Counted from the stretch's first letter, positions 7,912 through 16,983 are shown. The stretch: 64,000 nt of DNA from Streptomyces aculeolatus (GCF_020400605.1 NZ_JAINRD010000001.1:248001-312000); one strand, 5' to 3'. Notes: generated by a model not told the origin, from the letters alone. Program-made: numbers and translations.

Positions 7912-8880
7912 GTGTTCAGCTTGGAGCGCCTGCGCGCCCTCGACGCCGTCGCCGTCCACGGCACCATCGCCCGCGCCGCCGAGTCGCTGCACGTCACCGC
8001 CTCCGGCGTCTCGCAGCAGCTCGCCAAGCTGGAGCGCGAGTCGGGGCACCGGCTGCTGGAGCCGTACGGGCGCAGCGTGCGCCTCACCCACGCCGGCAAG
8101 GTGCTCGCCGCGCATGCGGCCCGGGTGTGTGCGCAGGTCGCCGAGGCGGAGGCGGATCTCGCCGACCTGCAGGACGAGATCCTCGGCCCGCTGCGCCTCG
8201 GCGGCGTCGGCAGTTCGCTGCGCGCGCTGCTGCCCGAGGTGCTGACCGCGCTGACCGCCTCGCATCCGCGGCTGGTCCCCACGGTCGTCGACGGCGAGGT
8301 CGTCGAGCTGGTGCCCGGGCTGGTCGGCGGGGAGCTGGATCTGCTGCTCATCGAGAGCTGGAGCACCCGGCCCATCCGGTTGCCGCAGGGGCTGACGGTG
8401 CGGACGCTCGTGGTCGAGGACGTGCAGCTGGCGGTGCCCGACGCGCATCCGCTGGCCGGCCGCGAGCGCGTCGGCCTCGCCGAGCTGGGTGGTCTCGCGC
8501 ACGCGACCGGGGCTGCGGTGTGGGCGAGCTGTCCGGTCGGCACCGAGCCGTACGAGGGGCTGACGCAGGCGCTGCGCGAGGTGGGTCTGGAGCCGGAGGT
8601 GCGGTATCAGGTGACGGAGTACGCCACGCAGCTCGCGCTCGTGCGCGGCGGGTTGTGCGTGTCGCTCGTACCGGAGATGGCGCAGCGGCCGTGCCCGCCG
8701 GGGGTGCGGTTCGTGCCGGTGCGGCCGGCGGTGCGGCGTACGGTGCAGGCCGCGTGGCGGTCGCGGGGGGAGAGTCCGGCCGTACGGGCCTGTGTCGCCG
8801 CCCTCGCGCAGGAGGCGCAGGGCCGGTCGGCGCGGGCCCCCACGGCGCAGGTACAGGAGGTGTCGGCTGCGGGCGGGTGA
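7912..8880 (+). CDS. LysR-family transcriptional regulator
   Basis: The 322-residue protein has the N-terminal LysR winged helix (MFSLERLRALDAVAVHGTIA, then AAESLHVTASGVSQQLAKLE) and a periplasmic-binding-protein-like effector domain from about residue 90, starting at LGPLRLGGVGSS. It starts at GTG 7912, six bases after TAGGCT (7900-7905), so the transcript is probably leaderless. It is divergent from the EamA transporter, and LysR-EamA divergent pairs commonly act as a regulator and its exporter target. The effector is unknown. The C-terminal 25 residues are low-complexity. Confidence 0.88.
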   Translation: MFSLERLRALDAVAVHGTIARAAESLHVTASGVSQQLAKLERESGHRLLEPYGRSVRLTHAGKVLAAHAARVCAQVAEAEADLADLQDEILGPLRLGGVGSSLRALLPEVLTALTASHPRLVPTVVDGEVVELVPGLVGGELDLLLIESWSTRPIRLPQGLTVRTLVVEDVQLAVPDAHPLAGRERVGLAELGGLAHATGAAVWASCPVGTEPYEGLTQALREVGLEPEVRYQVTEYATQLALVRGGLCVSLVPEMAQRPCPPGVRFVPVRPAVRRTVQAAWRSRGESPAVRACVAALAQEAQGRSARAPTAQVQEVSAAGG

Positions 8881-8943
8881 CCTGGGGACCGTCAGTGGGC
8901 CGTGCGAGGATCACGGTGTCGAGCACAGCCACTGGAGGACCCG

Positions 8944-9501
8944 ATGTTCGCGATATCCCTGGGTGACGACGGTGCCGAGCTGCGGCCGCTGGAGCCGTGG
9001 CAGGCGGAGGAGTTCCTCGCCCACATGGACCGCGGTCGCGCGTTCATCGGCCGCCATGTCGGCCTGCCCGACGCCGCCGCGGACCTCGACTCCGCCCGCG
9101 CCTGGCTCCAGACGTACGCGGACAAGGCCGCCGCCGACTCCGGCCGCCTCTACGGCATCTGGCTCGACGGCCTCCTCGTCGGCGGCGTCCTGTTCCGCGT
9201 CTTCGACGCGCGGCAGCGCACCTGCGAGGCCGGCTGCTGGGTGGAGCCCGACGCCGCCGGCCGCGGGCTGGTCACGCGCGCGGTGCGCGTCATCGTCGAC
9301 TGGGCGGTGCGCGAGCGCGGTGTGGAGCGCGTGGAGTGGCTGGTGTCCGCGGAGAACACCCCGAGCATCAGGGTCGCCCAGCGCCTCGGCATGCGCCGCG
9401 ACGGGGTGCTGCGCTCCCAGTTCCTGTACCGGGGGGTGCGGCAGGACACCGAGGTGTGGTCGGTGCTCGCGGACGAGTGGGTCGCCGGCCAGGAGGCGTA
9501 G
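8944..9501 (+). CDS. GNAT acetyltransferase (RimJ/RimL-like)
   Basis: The 185-residue protein has the RimJ/RimL-type GNAT pattern. There is an N-terminal LRPLEPWQAEEF-like segment, a strand with GIWLDGLLVGGVLFRVFD, the acetyl-CoA loop at EPDAAGRGLVTRAVRVIVDWA, and the late motif SAENTPSIRVAQRLGMRRDG. GGAGG at 8934-8938 precedes the ATG at 8944. It follows the LysR gene by 63 bases on the same strand but has its own ribosome-binding site. The family acetylates protein N-termini or small molecules. The substrate is not evident. Confidence 0.85.
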   Translation: MFAISLGDDGAELRPLEPWQAEEFLAHMDRGRAFIGRHVGLPDAAADLDSARAWLQTYADKAAADSGRLYGIWLDGLLVGGVLFRVFDARQRTCEAGCWVEPDAAGRGLVTRAVRVIVDWAVRERGVERVEWLVSAENTPSIRVAQRLGMRRDGVLRSQFLYRGVRQDTEVWSVLADEWVAGQEA

Positions 9502-9579
9502 CGCCGGCTCCTGTGCGTACGGGCCGTGCCCCCTCCGGCCGTGCCCCGTCGTGCCCTCGGGGCGTGTCCCCGCCGACCG

Positions 9580-10257
9580 TCAGTCGGGCGCTCCGGCTGA
9601 CTCCGTCTCCAGCAGCACCGGCAGCTTGCGCATGTCGTCGAAGAGTACGGTGCCGGGTCCCGCCAGCCAGTCCGCCGGTGACAGCCCGCCGGTGAAGCCG
9701 TACGCGCGCATGCCTGCGGCGCGCGCCGCCTGCACGCCGTAGCGGCTGTCCTCCACCACCGCGCACGCCTGCGGCGCGTAGCCCATCTCCCGCGCCGCGT
9801 GCAGGAAGAGGTCGGGTGCGGGTTTGCCGCGGCCGCCGACGTCGGCGGCGGAGTAGATGCGTCCGGCGAAGCGGTCGTACAGCCCGGTCCGGCCGAGGGT
9901 GCGGCGCATCCGTTCGTGGTCGCCGCTGGACGCGACGCACGTCGGCAGGCCCGCGGCGGCGATGGCGTCGAGCGCGTCGACGACGCCGGGTACGGCTTCG
10001 AGGCGGTCGAGGCCGGCGAAGAACTCCTCGTAGTAGCGGGTGCGCCAGGTCTTGTCCGCGCCCGGGCCGAGGCGTTCGACGACCATGGCGCCGACGGATT
10101 CCTGGGACTTGCCCATGAACAGGTCGACGGCGTCGGCTTCGGTGAGCGGCCAGCCGAGTTCCGCGCCCACGGTGACCTGCGCGGCGGCGGCGATGCGCTC
10201 GGAGTCGACGAGGACTCCGTCGCAGTCGAATATCACGAGTTCGATGGCTCCGGGCAT
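9580..10257 (-). CDS. HAD-superfamily hydrolase (beta-phosphoglucomutase/phosphatase-like)
   Basis: The protein has 225 residues. HAD motif I is FDCDGVLVDSE at the N-terminus with the nucleophilic Asp and the acid Asp two positions later. Motif II is in PTCVASSGDHERM. Motif III is the Lys in GGRGKPAPDLFLHAA, and motif IV is in CAVVEDSRYGVQAA. A helical cap domain lies between motifs I and II, which is the subfamily I arrangement of sugar-phosphate phosphatases and phosphoglucomutases. The ATG at 10257 is 7 bases after TAGCCT on its strand (leaderless). The GTG at 10263 overlaps that spacing and is less likely. Confidence 0.87.
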   Translation of the reverse strand: MPGAIELVIFDCDGVLVDSERIAAAAQVTVGAELGWPLTEADAVDLFMGKSQESVGAMVVERLGPGADKTWRTRYYEEFFAGLDRLEAVPGVVDALDAIAAAGLPTCVASSGDHERMRRTLGRTGLYDRFAGRIYSAADVGGRGKPAPDLFLHAAREMGYAPQACAVVEDSRYGVQAARAAGMRAYGFTGGLSPADWLAGPGTVLFDDMRKLPVLLETESAGAPD

Positions 10258-10348
10258 GGTCACGAGGCTAACCGAGCGCCGCCGGTACGGGCCGGGCGGC
10301 CGCGGCGCCGCGGCGCCACAGTGTGCCGGGGTGTGCCGCGAAGGGGCG

Positions 10349-11098
10349 TCAGCGGGAGCCGGGGACGACCAGGCCCGTTTCGTACGCCATCACCACCGCC
10401 TGCGTCCGGTCCCGCAGGCCGAGCTTGGCCAGCAGCCGGCTGACGTGCGTCTTCACGGTCTCCTCGCCGACGTGGAGGCGCGCGGCCAGTTCGGGGTTGG
10501 ACAGGCCCTCGGCGAGGAGCCGCAGCACCTCCGTCTCCCGCGGTGTCAGCGCCGCCAGCGGCGCCGCCGCCCCGTCGCGCTCCGGCCGCGCCGCGCGCAG
10601 CCGCGCGAACTCGGCGATGAGCCGCCGCGTGACCGCCGGCGCGAGCAGCGCCTCCCCGGCCGCGACGACGCGCACGGCCGCGAAGAGCTGCTCCGCGGTG
10701 ACGTCCTTGAGCAGGAAGCCGCTGGCACCGGCGGCGAGTGCGTCGTAGACGTACTCGTCGAGGTCGAAGGTGGTGAGGATCAGCACCCTGGGGTGCGGCG
10801 GGTCGGCGGTGAGGCGGGCGGTTGCCTCGATGCCGTCGACGCCGGGCATGCGGACGTCCATGAGGACGACGTCGGCCCGGCGGGCGCGGCAGACGCGGAT
10901 CGCGTCGGCGCCGTCGTGCGCGGTGCCGACGACGTCGAAGTCGGGTTGGGTGGCGAGGAGTCCGGCGAAGCCGGCGCGTACGACTTCGTGGTCGTCGGCG
11001 ACGACGACGCGCACCGGGCCGGCGCGTCCCGCAGGCCCGGCGGGGTCCGGGTGGGCGGCGGGGCCTGCGTGGTCGGCGGGGTCGGTGGGGCCGGTCAT
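10349..11098 (-). CDS. NarL/FixJ-family response regulator
   Basis: The 249-residue protein has a receiver domain from about residue 29, with the acidic pair D35-D36 and the phosphoacceptor Asp in VVLMDVRMPG (D81). A linker and a C-terminal LuxR-type HTH follow (LTPRETEVLRLLAEGLSNPELAARLHVGEETVKTHVSRL, read in parts). The first 28 residues are low-complexity Pro/Ala/Gly. Its start overlaps the stop of the upstream sensor kinase (ATGA at 11095-11098), so the two are translationally coupled. It probably regulates the divergent ABC exporter genes at 12494-15976, a common arrangement in Streptomyces. Confidence 0.92.
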   Translation of the reverse strand: MTGPTDPADHAGPAAHPDPAGPAGRAGPVRVVVADDHEVVRAGFAGLLATQPDFDVVGTAHDGADAIRVCRARRADVVLMDVRMPGVDGIEATARLTADPPHPRVLILTTFDLDEYVYDALAAGASGFLLKDVTAEQLFAAVRVVAAGEALLAPAVTRRLIAEFARLRAARPERDGAAAPLAALTPRETEVLRLLAEGLSNPELAARLHVGEETVKTHVSRLLAKLGLRDRTQAVVMAYETGLVVPGSR

Positions 11099-12357
11099 GC
11101 GGCGGGTTCCTCCCTGCTCGTACGGGTCTGCGCCGGGAGCGTCGCTTCGAGCAGGAAGCCGCCGCCCGCGGCGGGCCCGCTGTGCAGCCGGCCGCCGACG
11201 GCCGCGGCGCGTTCGCGCATGCCGACCAGCCCGTGCCCGCCGTCAGCGGGGCCCGGGCCGGGGCCGTTGTCGCGGATGCGCAGGCGCAGGGTGGCGTCGG
11301 CGTAGTGGAGTTCGACGTCGACGGCGGAGCCGGGGGCGTGCCGGCGGGCGTTGGTGAGGGCTTCCTGCACGATGCGGTACGCGGTGAGTTCGATGCCGGT
11401 GTCCAGGGGGCGTACGGCGCCGCTGACGATGAGGCGCACGGCGGCGCCGGCGGCGTCGCGGGCCTCGTCGAGGAGTTCGTTGAGCTGGGCGAGGCCGGGT
11501 GGGGGGCGGCGTTCCGCGGGGGCGGCGCCGGCGTCCTCGCGCAGGACGCCGAGCAGGCGGCGCATCTCGGTGAGCGCGGTGCGGGCGGTGTCGCCGATGT
11601 CGCGGAACCGGCGGGCGCCTTCGTCGGGGAGGCCGGGGGTGGTGAGGCGGGCGGTCTCGGCCTGGACGGAGATCATCGAGATGTGGTGGGCGACGACGTC
11701 GTGGAGTTCGCGTGCGATGCGGGCGCGTTCGCCGCGGGCGGCGTGCTCGTAGAGGGTGTGGGCGATGGCGCGTTCGGTGGCGCTGTGCGCGGCGGCGGCG
11801 CTGCGGGCGCGGCGGGCGAGGCCGGTGCCGGTGGCGGCGGCGAGGAGGACGGCGGCGGCGACGGCCAGCAGCCGGCCGGTGTCGTCGAGCCGGCCGCCGG
11901 CGGCGGTGCCGGGGTCGCCGACGGCGTAGCCGGCGAGCGGCAGTACGAGCAGGACGGCGAGGGTGCGGGCCCGGCGGGTGCCGTGGCGGGCGAGGCGGTG
12001 CAGGAGGAGGGCCTGGGCGGCGACGCCGGCGGCGGCGGGGGCGCCGAGGAGGGCGAGGAGCGGGGCGTTCGCGGCGGTGGTGAGGACGGCGGCGGGGGCG
12101 GGGTGGGTGCGTAGCAGCGCGAGGGGGGCGGTGGCGCCGAAGGCGAGGAGCAGGGCGGCGGTGAGGCGGTCGCCGGCGCCGGCGCGCAGGACGGTGTCGA
12201 CGGCGGCGAGGAGCGCGAGGAGCGCGGCGGCGGCGACGGGGCCGTCGGGGGAGGCGGCTATCCGGCGGAGCGGGGGAGCAGGGGCGCGGGGGCGGCGGGT
12301 ACGCGGCACGCCCGCGCCCCCCGCCCGCTCTCCCCGTACGCCCGTCACACGCGCCAT
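11095..12357 (-). CDS. Sensor histidine kinase of a NarL-type two-component system
   Basis: The protein has 420 residues. The N-terminal part has several hydrophobic segments forming a membrane sensor. The HisKA_3 dimerisation box follows, with the phosphoacceptor His in ARELHDVVAHHISM, and then a HATPase domain with the N box in ALTNARRHAPGS and the G box in GGHGLVGMRERAAAVGG. The ATG at 12357 fits the domain layout. A longer in-frame start would run into the divergent ABC gene. It forms an overlapping pair with the downstream response regulator. The signal is unknown, but the divergent ABC transporter suggests detection of a cell-envelope-active compound. Confidence 0.9.
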   Translation of the reverse strand: MARVTGVRGERAGGAGVPRTRRPRAPAPPLRRIAASPDGPVAAAALLALLAAVDTVLRAGAGDRLTAALLLAFGATAPLALLRTHPAPAAVLTTAANAPLLALLGAPAAAGVAAQALLLHRLARHGTRRARTLAVLLVLPLAGYAVGDPGTAAGGRLDDTGRLLAVAAAVLLAAATGTGLARRARSAAAAHSATERAIAHTLYEHAARGERARIARELHDVVAHHISMISVQAETARLTTPGLPDEGARRFRDIGDTARTALTEMRRLLGVLREDAGAAPAERRPPPGLAQLNELLDEARDAAGAAVRLIVSGAVRPLDTGIELTAYRIVQEALTNARRHAPGSAVDVELHYADATLRLRIRDNGPGPGPADGGHGLVGMRERAAAVGGRLHSGPAAGGGFLLEATLPAQTRTSREEPAA

Positions 12358-12493
12358 TGTCCCCGCGCCCGCCCGCTCCCGGCGTCCCTCCCGCCCAGGA
12401 CGACCGCCTCCCCCACACGAGCTACCCCGCCGCCCGCAAGACTCCTCCCCTGCGTGACGACCTGCCCGCCGCCCGCTTCGTAGCCTCCTCACC

Positions 12494-13435
12494 ATGGCAG
12501 CGTCAGAAGCAACCATCGAGGTCCGGGAGCTGCGCAAGCGCTTCGGTCCCGTCGCCGCCGTGGACGGTCTGTCGTTCACGGTCGTCCCCGGTCAGGTCAC
12601 CGGGTTCGTCGGCCCCAACGGGGCCGGGAAGTCCACCACGATGCGCATCGTCCTGGGCCTCGACGCGCCCGACGCGGGCAGTGCGCTGGTCGGCGGCCGC
12701 CCGTACGCGGCGCTGCGCCGCCCGCTGCAGCACGTCGGCGCCGCGCTCGACGCGGCGGCCGTGCACCCGAGCCGCCGCGGGCGCGACCACCTGCTGTGGC
12801 TGGCGCACTCGCACGGCCTGCCGCCGCGCCGCGTCGACGAGTTGCTGGAGCAGGTGGGTCTCGCCGCGGCCGGCCGGCGGCGGGTCGGGGGCTACTCGCT
12901 GGGGATGCGCCAGCGCCTCGGCATCGCCGCCGCGCTCCTCGGCGATCCGCCGGTGCTGCTCTTCGACGAGCCGGTCAACGGGCTGGACCCGGAGGGCATC
13001 CGCTGGATACGCGGCTTCCTGCGCCGGCTGGCGGCGGAGGGCCGGGCGGTGCTCGTCTCCAGCCACCTGATGAGCGAGCTCCAGGACACCGCCGACCACC
13101 TCGTGGTGATCGGCCGTGGCCGGCTTGTCGCGGACATGCCGGTGGCCGAGGTGCTGGCCGCGGCTTCGGACAGCCGGGTCGCGCTGCGTACCGGGGCGCG
13201 GGAGCGGGCGATGACGGTGCTGGCCGCGGCGGGGGCGACGGTGGCGGCGACGGGCCGGGAGTCGCTGACGGTGTCGGGGCTCGCGGCGGAGCGGGTGGCG
13301 GAGCTGCTGGGCGCGGAGGCGGTGCCGTTCTCGGAGCTGGCGGCGCACCGGGCGTCGCTGGAGGAGGCGTACATGGAGCTGACGCGCGGGGAGGCGGAGT
13401 TCGCCGCCGGCCCGGAGGGGGAGGATCCGCGATGA
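12494..13435 (+). CDS. ABC transporter ATP-binding protein
   Basis: The 313-residue nucleotide-binding subunit carries Walker A GPNGAGKSTT, the signature YSLGMRQRL, Walker B VLLFDEPVNGLDP and the switch His in LVSSHLMSEL. A C-terminal extension of about 90 residues (DrrA/CcmA-like) contacts the permease. It powers export by the two membrane proteins encoded next. Its stop overlaps the following start (ATGA at 13432-13435). It is divergent from the two-component genes, which probably control it. Confidence 0.93.
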   Translation: MAASEATIEVRELRKRFGPVAAVDGLSFTVVPGQVTGFVGPNGAGKSTTMRIVLGLDAPDAGSALVGGRPYAALRRPLQHVGAALDAAAVHPSRRGRDHLLWLAHSHGLPPRRVDELLEQVGLAAAGRRRVGGYSLGMRQRLGIAAALLGDPPVLLFDEPVNGLDPEGIRWIRGFLRRLAAEGRAVLVSSHLMSELQDTADHLVVIGRGRLVADMPVAEVLAAASDSRVALRTGARERAMTVLAAAGATVAATGRESLTVSGLAAERVAELLGAEAVPFSELAAHRASLEEAYMELTRGEAEFAAGPEGEDPR

Positions 13436-15045
13436 GTGCGGGTACGGGCACGGGCACGGGGACTGATACGGGTACGGGTACGGGGACGGGCGCCGGGGGC
13501 GCGGCCCCGTACCGTTCGAAGCTGCCGCCCGCGCGTGACGGGTTCTGGCAGTTGCTGCGCGCGGAGTTCACGAAGCTGCGCAGTGTCGACCGGTGGCTGC
13601 TCACGCTGCTCGCGGGTGTGGTCGTGACGGTGCTCGTGTCGCTGGTGTCGGCGGGCGGCAGCGAGATGGCCACGTCCGACGACGGCGGCGGCTCCGGTAC
13701 CGAGGCGGCGGACCGGGTCGCGGACTCGTTCCGCTTCGTGCACCGACCGCTGGCCGGGGACGGCAGCGTCACCGCGCGCGTGACGGACCTGACGCTCGGC
13801 AGGGGCACGGACGCGCCGTGGGCGAAGGCCGGCTTGATCGTGAAGGCGGGTACGGAACCGGGGAGTCCGTACGTGGCGCTCATGCGCACGCACGAACACG
13901 GGGTGCGGCTGCAGTACGGGTTCGAGCACGATGTCGCCGGCGGCGCGGTGGCCGGGGACGCCCCGGTGTGGCTGCGGTTGACACGCGAGGGCGACCGGCT
14001 GACCGGCTACGAGTCCGCCGACGGCGAGCGGTGGCGCGAGGTCGGCAGCGTCTCCGCGGCCGGGTTGCCGCGGACGGCGCGGGCGGGGTTGTTCGTGGCG
14101 GCGCCGGAGACGGTGCGGGTGGAGCGGTCGTTCGGGTCGCTGAGCATCGGGGCGGGGCCGAGCGAGGCGACGGGGGTGTTCGACAACGTACGGCTCGAAG
14201 GCGGCGGTTCCGGCGGTTCCTCGAGCGGGGCTGGCGGCGGGTCCGGGGCGGGGGCGTGGCAGGACGAGGCCGTGGGTCCGCCGTCCGGCCCCGCGGCGGC
14301 CAACGGCCCGGTCGGCGGCACCGAGCGCGCCGGCGGCACGTTCACCGTCACCGGCTCCGGCGACATCGGCCCGCGCCCGCCCGCGGGGGACCTGACGTGG
14401 ATGAGCCTGGCTGGGGCGCAGGTCGGACTGATCGCGTTCGCGGCGCTGGGGGTCCTGTTCATCACCGCCGAGTACAAGCGCGGCATGATCCGCACGACGT
14501 TCACCGCGGGACCGCGGCGCGGCCGGGTGCTGGTGGCGAAGGGCGTGGTGCTGGCGGCGGCGGCGTTCGCGGCGGGACTGGCGGCGGCGGTGGTGTCGTT
14601 CCTGGTGGGGCAGCGGGCGCTGCGCGCGGGCGGGCACCGGCCGCCGCAGTTCCCGGAGGTGTCGCTGGCCGACGGGCCGGCGCTGCGGGCGGTGGTGGGC
14701 ACGGGGCTGCTGCTGGCGCTGGTGGCGCTGTTCGCGCTGGGGCTGGGGGCGCTGCTGCGGCACACGGCGGCGGCGGTGACGCTCGTGGTGGTGCCGTTCG
14801 TGCTGCCGCTGGTGCTGGGCGGTGGGCTGCCGCTGGGGGCGGTGGAGTGGCTGTTCCGCGTGACACCGGTGGCGGGGTTCGGGGTGCAGAGCACGACGCC
14901 GCACTACGAGCAGGTGGAGACGGTGTGCCTGCCGGAGGACGGGTGCATGCCGCAGGGGCCGTGGACGGGGCTCGGGGTGCTGGCGGTGTGGGCGGCGGTG
15001 GTGCTGGCGCTGGCGGCGTGGCGGCTGCGGCGGCGTGATGCGTGA
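13432..15045 (+). CDS. ABC-2 type permease with a large extracellular lectin-like insert
   Basis: The protein has 537 residues. A Gly-Thr repeat tail (residues 5-20) precedes the permease start LRAEFTKLRSVDRWLLTLLA. After the first membrane segment comes about 270 residues of soluble sequence with a concanavalin-like beta pattern, from DSFRFVHRPLAGDGSVTARV to RVERSFGSLSIGAGPS. This resembles the DUF1349 fold and would lie outside the cell. Further membrane segments follow (LTWMSLAGAQVGLIAFAALG onward). It overlaps the ATPase gene by 4 bases and the next permease by about 8. The insert may bind a sugar or peptide ligand, which is inference. Confidence 0.85.
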   Translation: MSAGTGTGTGTDTGTGTGTGAGGAAPYRSKLPPARDGFWQLLRAEFTKLRSVDRWLLTLLAGVVVTVLVSLVSAGGSEMATSDDGGGSGTEAADRVADSFRFVHRPLAGDGSVTARVTDLTLGRGTDAPWAKAGLIVKAGTEPGSPYVALMRTHEHGVRLQYGFEHDVAGGAVAGDAPVWLRLTREGDRLTGYESADGERWREVGSVSAAGLPRTARAGLFVAAPETVRVERSFGSLSIGAGPSEATGVFDNVRLEGGGSGGSSSGAGGGSGAGAWQDEAVGPPSGPAAANGPVGGTERAGGTFTVTGSGDIGPRPPAGDLTWMSLAGAQVGLIAFAALGVLFITAEYKRGMIRTTFTAGPRRGRVLVAKGVVLAAAAFAAGLAAAVVSFLVGQRALRAGGHRPPQFPEVSLADGPALRAVVGTGLLLALVALFALGLGALLRHTAAAVTLVVVPFVLPLVLGGGLPLGAVEWLFRVTPVAGFGVQSTTPHYEQVETVCLPEDGCMPQGPWTGLGVLAVWAAVVLALAAWRLRRRDA

Positions 15046-15976
15046 CGGGCGGAGAGGTCTGCGGGAGCCGGTGGAGCCGGTGGAGTCGGTGGGTACGGCG
15101 GAGGAGCCGGAGCAGGCGGGGGCGGGGGAGCCGAGAGGGCGCGGCGGGCAGCGGGTGCGGGAGGTGCGGTACGCGGCCGGGGGCCGGTCGGTGCGCGCGG
15201 GGCTGCGGGACGCGGGGTACGCGGCGCGGGCGGAGTGGACCAAGCTGCGTACCGTCCCCAGCACGTGGTGGCTCCTCCTCGCCGTCGCCGCCGTCACGGC
15301 GGCGATCGGTGCGGGCGCGGTCAGCGGGCTGTCCACGGCGCACTGCCCGCCGGCCGGCTGCCGCGAGGACGTCGTGAAGACCAGCCTGGCAGGCGTGTGG
15401 GCCGGGCAGGCGGCGGTCGCGGCGCTCGCGTCGCTGGCGTTCACCGCCGAGTACGGCACAGGCACGATCCGGACGACGCTGACCGCCGTGCCGGGCCGGT
15501 TGCGCGTACTGGCCGCGAAGTCCGCGGTGGTCGGCGCTGCGGTGCTGGTCGCGGGCGGCGCGGGGGTGCTGGGTGCGCTGCTCGCGGGGCGGGCGCTGGT
15601 GCCGGCGGGCTTCACCGCGTACGACCTCGGGGCGGGGCCGGTGCTGCGCGCCGGCTTCGGGACGGCGCTGTACCTGGTGCTGGTGGCGCTGCTGGCGCTG
15701 GGCCTGGGCGCGGCGCTGCGGGACACGGCGGGCGCGGTCGCGGCGTGCCTGGGGGTGCTGTACGCGTCGCCGCTGGTGGCGGGGATGCTGTCGGATCCGG
15801 AGTGGGTCGAGCGGCTCCAGCGGTACGGGCCGTCGTCCGCGGGCCTTGCGGTGCAGTCGACGGTGGACACGGCGGCGCTGCCCATCGGGCCGTGGGCGGG
15901 GCTGGGGGTGCTGGCGGCGTGGTCGGCGGCGGCACTGGCGCTGGGCGCGGCGGTGCTGCGGCGGCGGGACGCGTAG
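15038..15976 (+). CDS. ABC-2 type permease
   Basis: The 312-residue membrane protein has a cytoplasmic N-terminus of about 70 residues, then EWTKLRTVPSTWWLLLAVAA as the first membrane helix and five more hydrophobic segments. The motif FTAEYGTGTIRTTLTAVPGR is the conserved cytoplasmic loop of ABC-2 permeases that form a heterodimer with a paralogue, here the product of the preceding gene, which has FITAEYKRGMIRTTFTAGPR. The start overlaps the preceding gene; the adjacent GTG at 15035 is an alternative. It is the last gene of the exporter operon. Confidence 0.88.
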   Translation: MRDGRRGLREPVEPVESVGTAEEPEQAGAGEPRGRGGQRVREVRYAAGGRSVRAGLRDAGYAARAEWTKLRTVPSTWWLLLAVAAVTAAIGAGAVSGLSTAHCPPAGCREDVVKTSLAGVWAGQAAVAALASLAFTAEYGTGTIRTTLTAVPGRLRVLAAKSAVVGAAVLVAGGAGVLGALLAGRALVPAGFTAYDLGAGPVLRAGFGTALYLVLVALLALGLGAALRDTAGAVAACLGVLYASPLVAGMLSDPEWVERLQRYGPSSAGLAVQSTVDTAALPIGPWAGLGVLAAWSAAALALGAAVLRRRDA

Positions 15977-15985
15977 CAGCAGACT

Positions 15986-16070
15986 CGGGTACGTGCCCGG
16001 GCGGCGCATCCGCCGGGTAGGCGCCCGGGCGGCGCATCCGCGGGGTACGTGCCCGGGCGGCGGATCCGGC
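15986..16070. repeat. Three tandem 28-29 base repeats between convergent genes
   Basis: Copies begin at 15986, 16014 and 16043 and follow the pattern CGGGTACGTGCCCGGGCGGC followed by GCATCCG. Copies 1 and 2 share the GCATCC end, and copy 3 has GGATCC. They fill the 95-base gap between the permease and the hydrolase genes. Each unit holds the palindrome GCCCGGGC, so the RNA could form stacked hairpins and serve as a bidirectional terminator. Confidence 0.75.
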
Positions 16071-16071
16071 G

Positions 16072-16983
16072 CTACGTCCGCCGTTCCCGCACCCCGCCGA
16101 GGAACCCCGCCACCGCCTCCCCGAACGCCTCCGGCGCCTCCGACCACGGCAGGTGCCCCGCCCCGCCCAGCACCACCCGGTCCACCTGCGGCAGCGCCGT
16201 AACCAGCGAATCCACCGCCGACCGCGGCCGGATGTCCGCCTCCCCGTCCACCACCAGCACCGGCACCGCCAACCCCGCGCACTTCCCGCGCAGGCCGGCC
16301 GTGCCCGACTCCTCCCGTTCCGCGGCGACGAGCGCCGCGTTCGCCTCGGTGTTCACCCCGCGGAAGGGCGTCGCCATCCGTTCGGCCGCCGCCACCGCCC
16401 GCGGACCCGCAGGCGGTACGAAGTCCGCCGACCACTGCAGCACGCACGCCTCCCGCGCCTCCGCCGCACCCCGGCCGCCGCCCAGCGACCCCCGCTCCCC
16501 CAGCTCCCGCAGCCGCGGCAGCCGTGCGCCGAGCGCCGCGTCGAGGTTCCGGCGGTACGCGGGTTGCCAGGTCCGCTGCGCGTCGATCCCGGTGCCCGAC
16601 ACGTAGACGAGCCCGCTCACCCGCTCCGGGTGCGCCAGCGCGTACCGCAGGGCGAGGCTCGCGCCCCACGAGTGCCCGAGGAGCACGGGGCGCTCCAGCC
16701 CGAAGTGCGCCCGCACGGCGTCGAGGTCGGCGATCGCGCGCGCCATCGTGAACGGCCCGCCCCGTCCTTCCGACCGCCCGCACCCGCGCTGGTCCCACCG
16801 GTACGACGTCGCCGTGCCGGCCAGCAGCTCCGCGACGTCCTCCAGGGTGTCCCAGAGCCCGGGCCCGCCGTGGCAGCACACCACCGGCACCGCGCCGTCG
16901 CCCTGCCGCGCGGCCCACAGCCGCACCCCGTCCCCGGTGACCACCGCGGGGCCGCCCGTCCCTCCCGTGCCCTCACCACCCAT
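16072..16983 (-). CDS. Alpha/beta hydrolase (proline iminopeptidase-like)
   Basis: The 303-residue protein has the alpha/beta-hydrolase triad in order. The oxyanion loop is CCHGGPG near residue 37, the nucleophile elbow is GHSWGAS, the acid Asp is in VVDGEADIRP, and the His is in GGAGHLPW. The YRWDQRGCGRSEGRGG segment before the elbow is characteristic of proline iminopeptidases and related peptidases. The ATG follows TAGCTT by six bases on its strand. The exact substrate is uncertain because this family also includes esterases and lactonases. No signal peptide is seen, so it is cytoplasmic. Confidence 0.85.
   Translation of the reverse strand: MGGEGTGGTGGPAVVTGDGVRLWAARQGDGAVPVVCCHGGPGLWDTLEDVAELLAGTATSYRWDQRGCGRSEGRGGPFTMARAIADLDAVRAHFGLERPVLLGHSWGASLALRYALAHPERVSGLVYVSGTGIDAQRTWQPAYRRNLDAALGARLPRLRELGERGSLGGGRGAAEAREACVLQWSADFVPPAGPRAVAAAERMATPFRGVNTEANAALVAAEREESGTAGLRGKCAGLAVPVLVVDGEADIRPRSAVDSLVTALPQVDRVVLGGAGHLPWSEAPEAFGEAVAGFLGGVRERRT

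Noticed and set aside
12892..15885. 997-codon minus-strand frame across the ABC operon
   Set aside because: Composition is dominated by Arg, Pro, Ala and His, it is antisense to three well-supported genes and has no domain.
15986..16070. CRISPR array
   Set aside because: Only three units in direct tandem with no unique spacers, so it is a simple tandem repeat.
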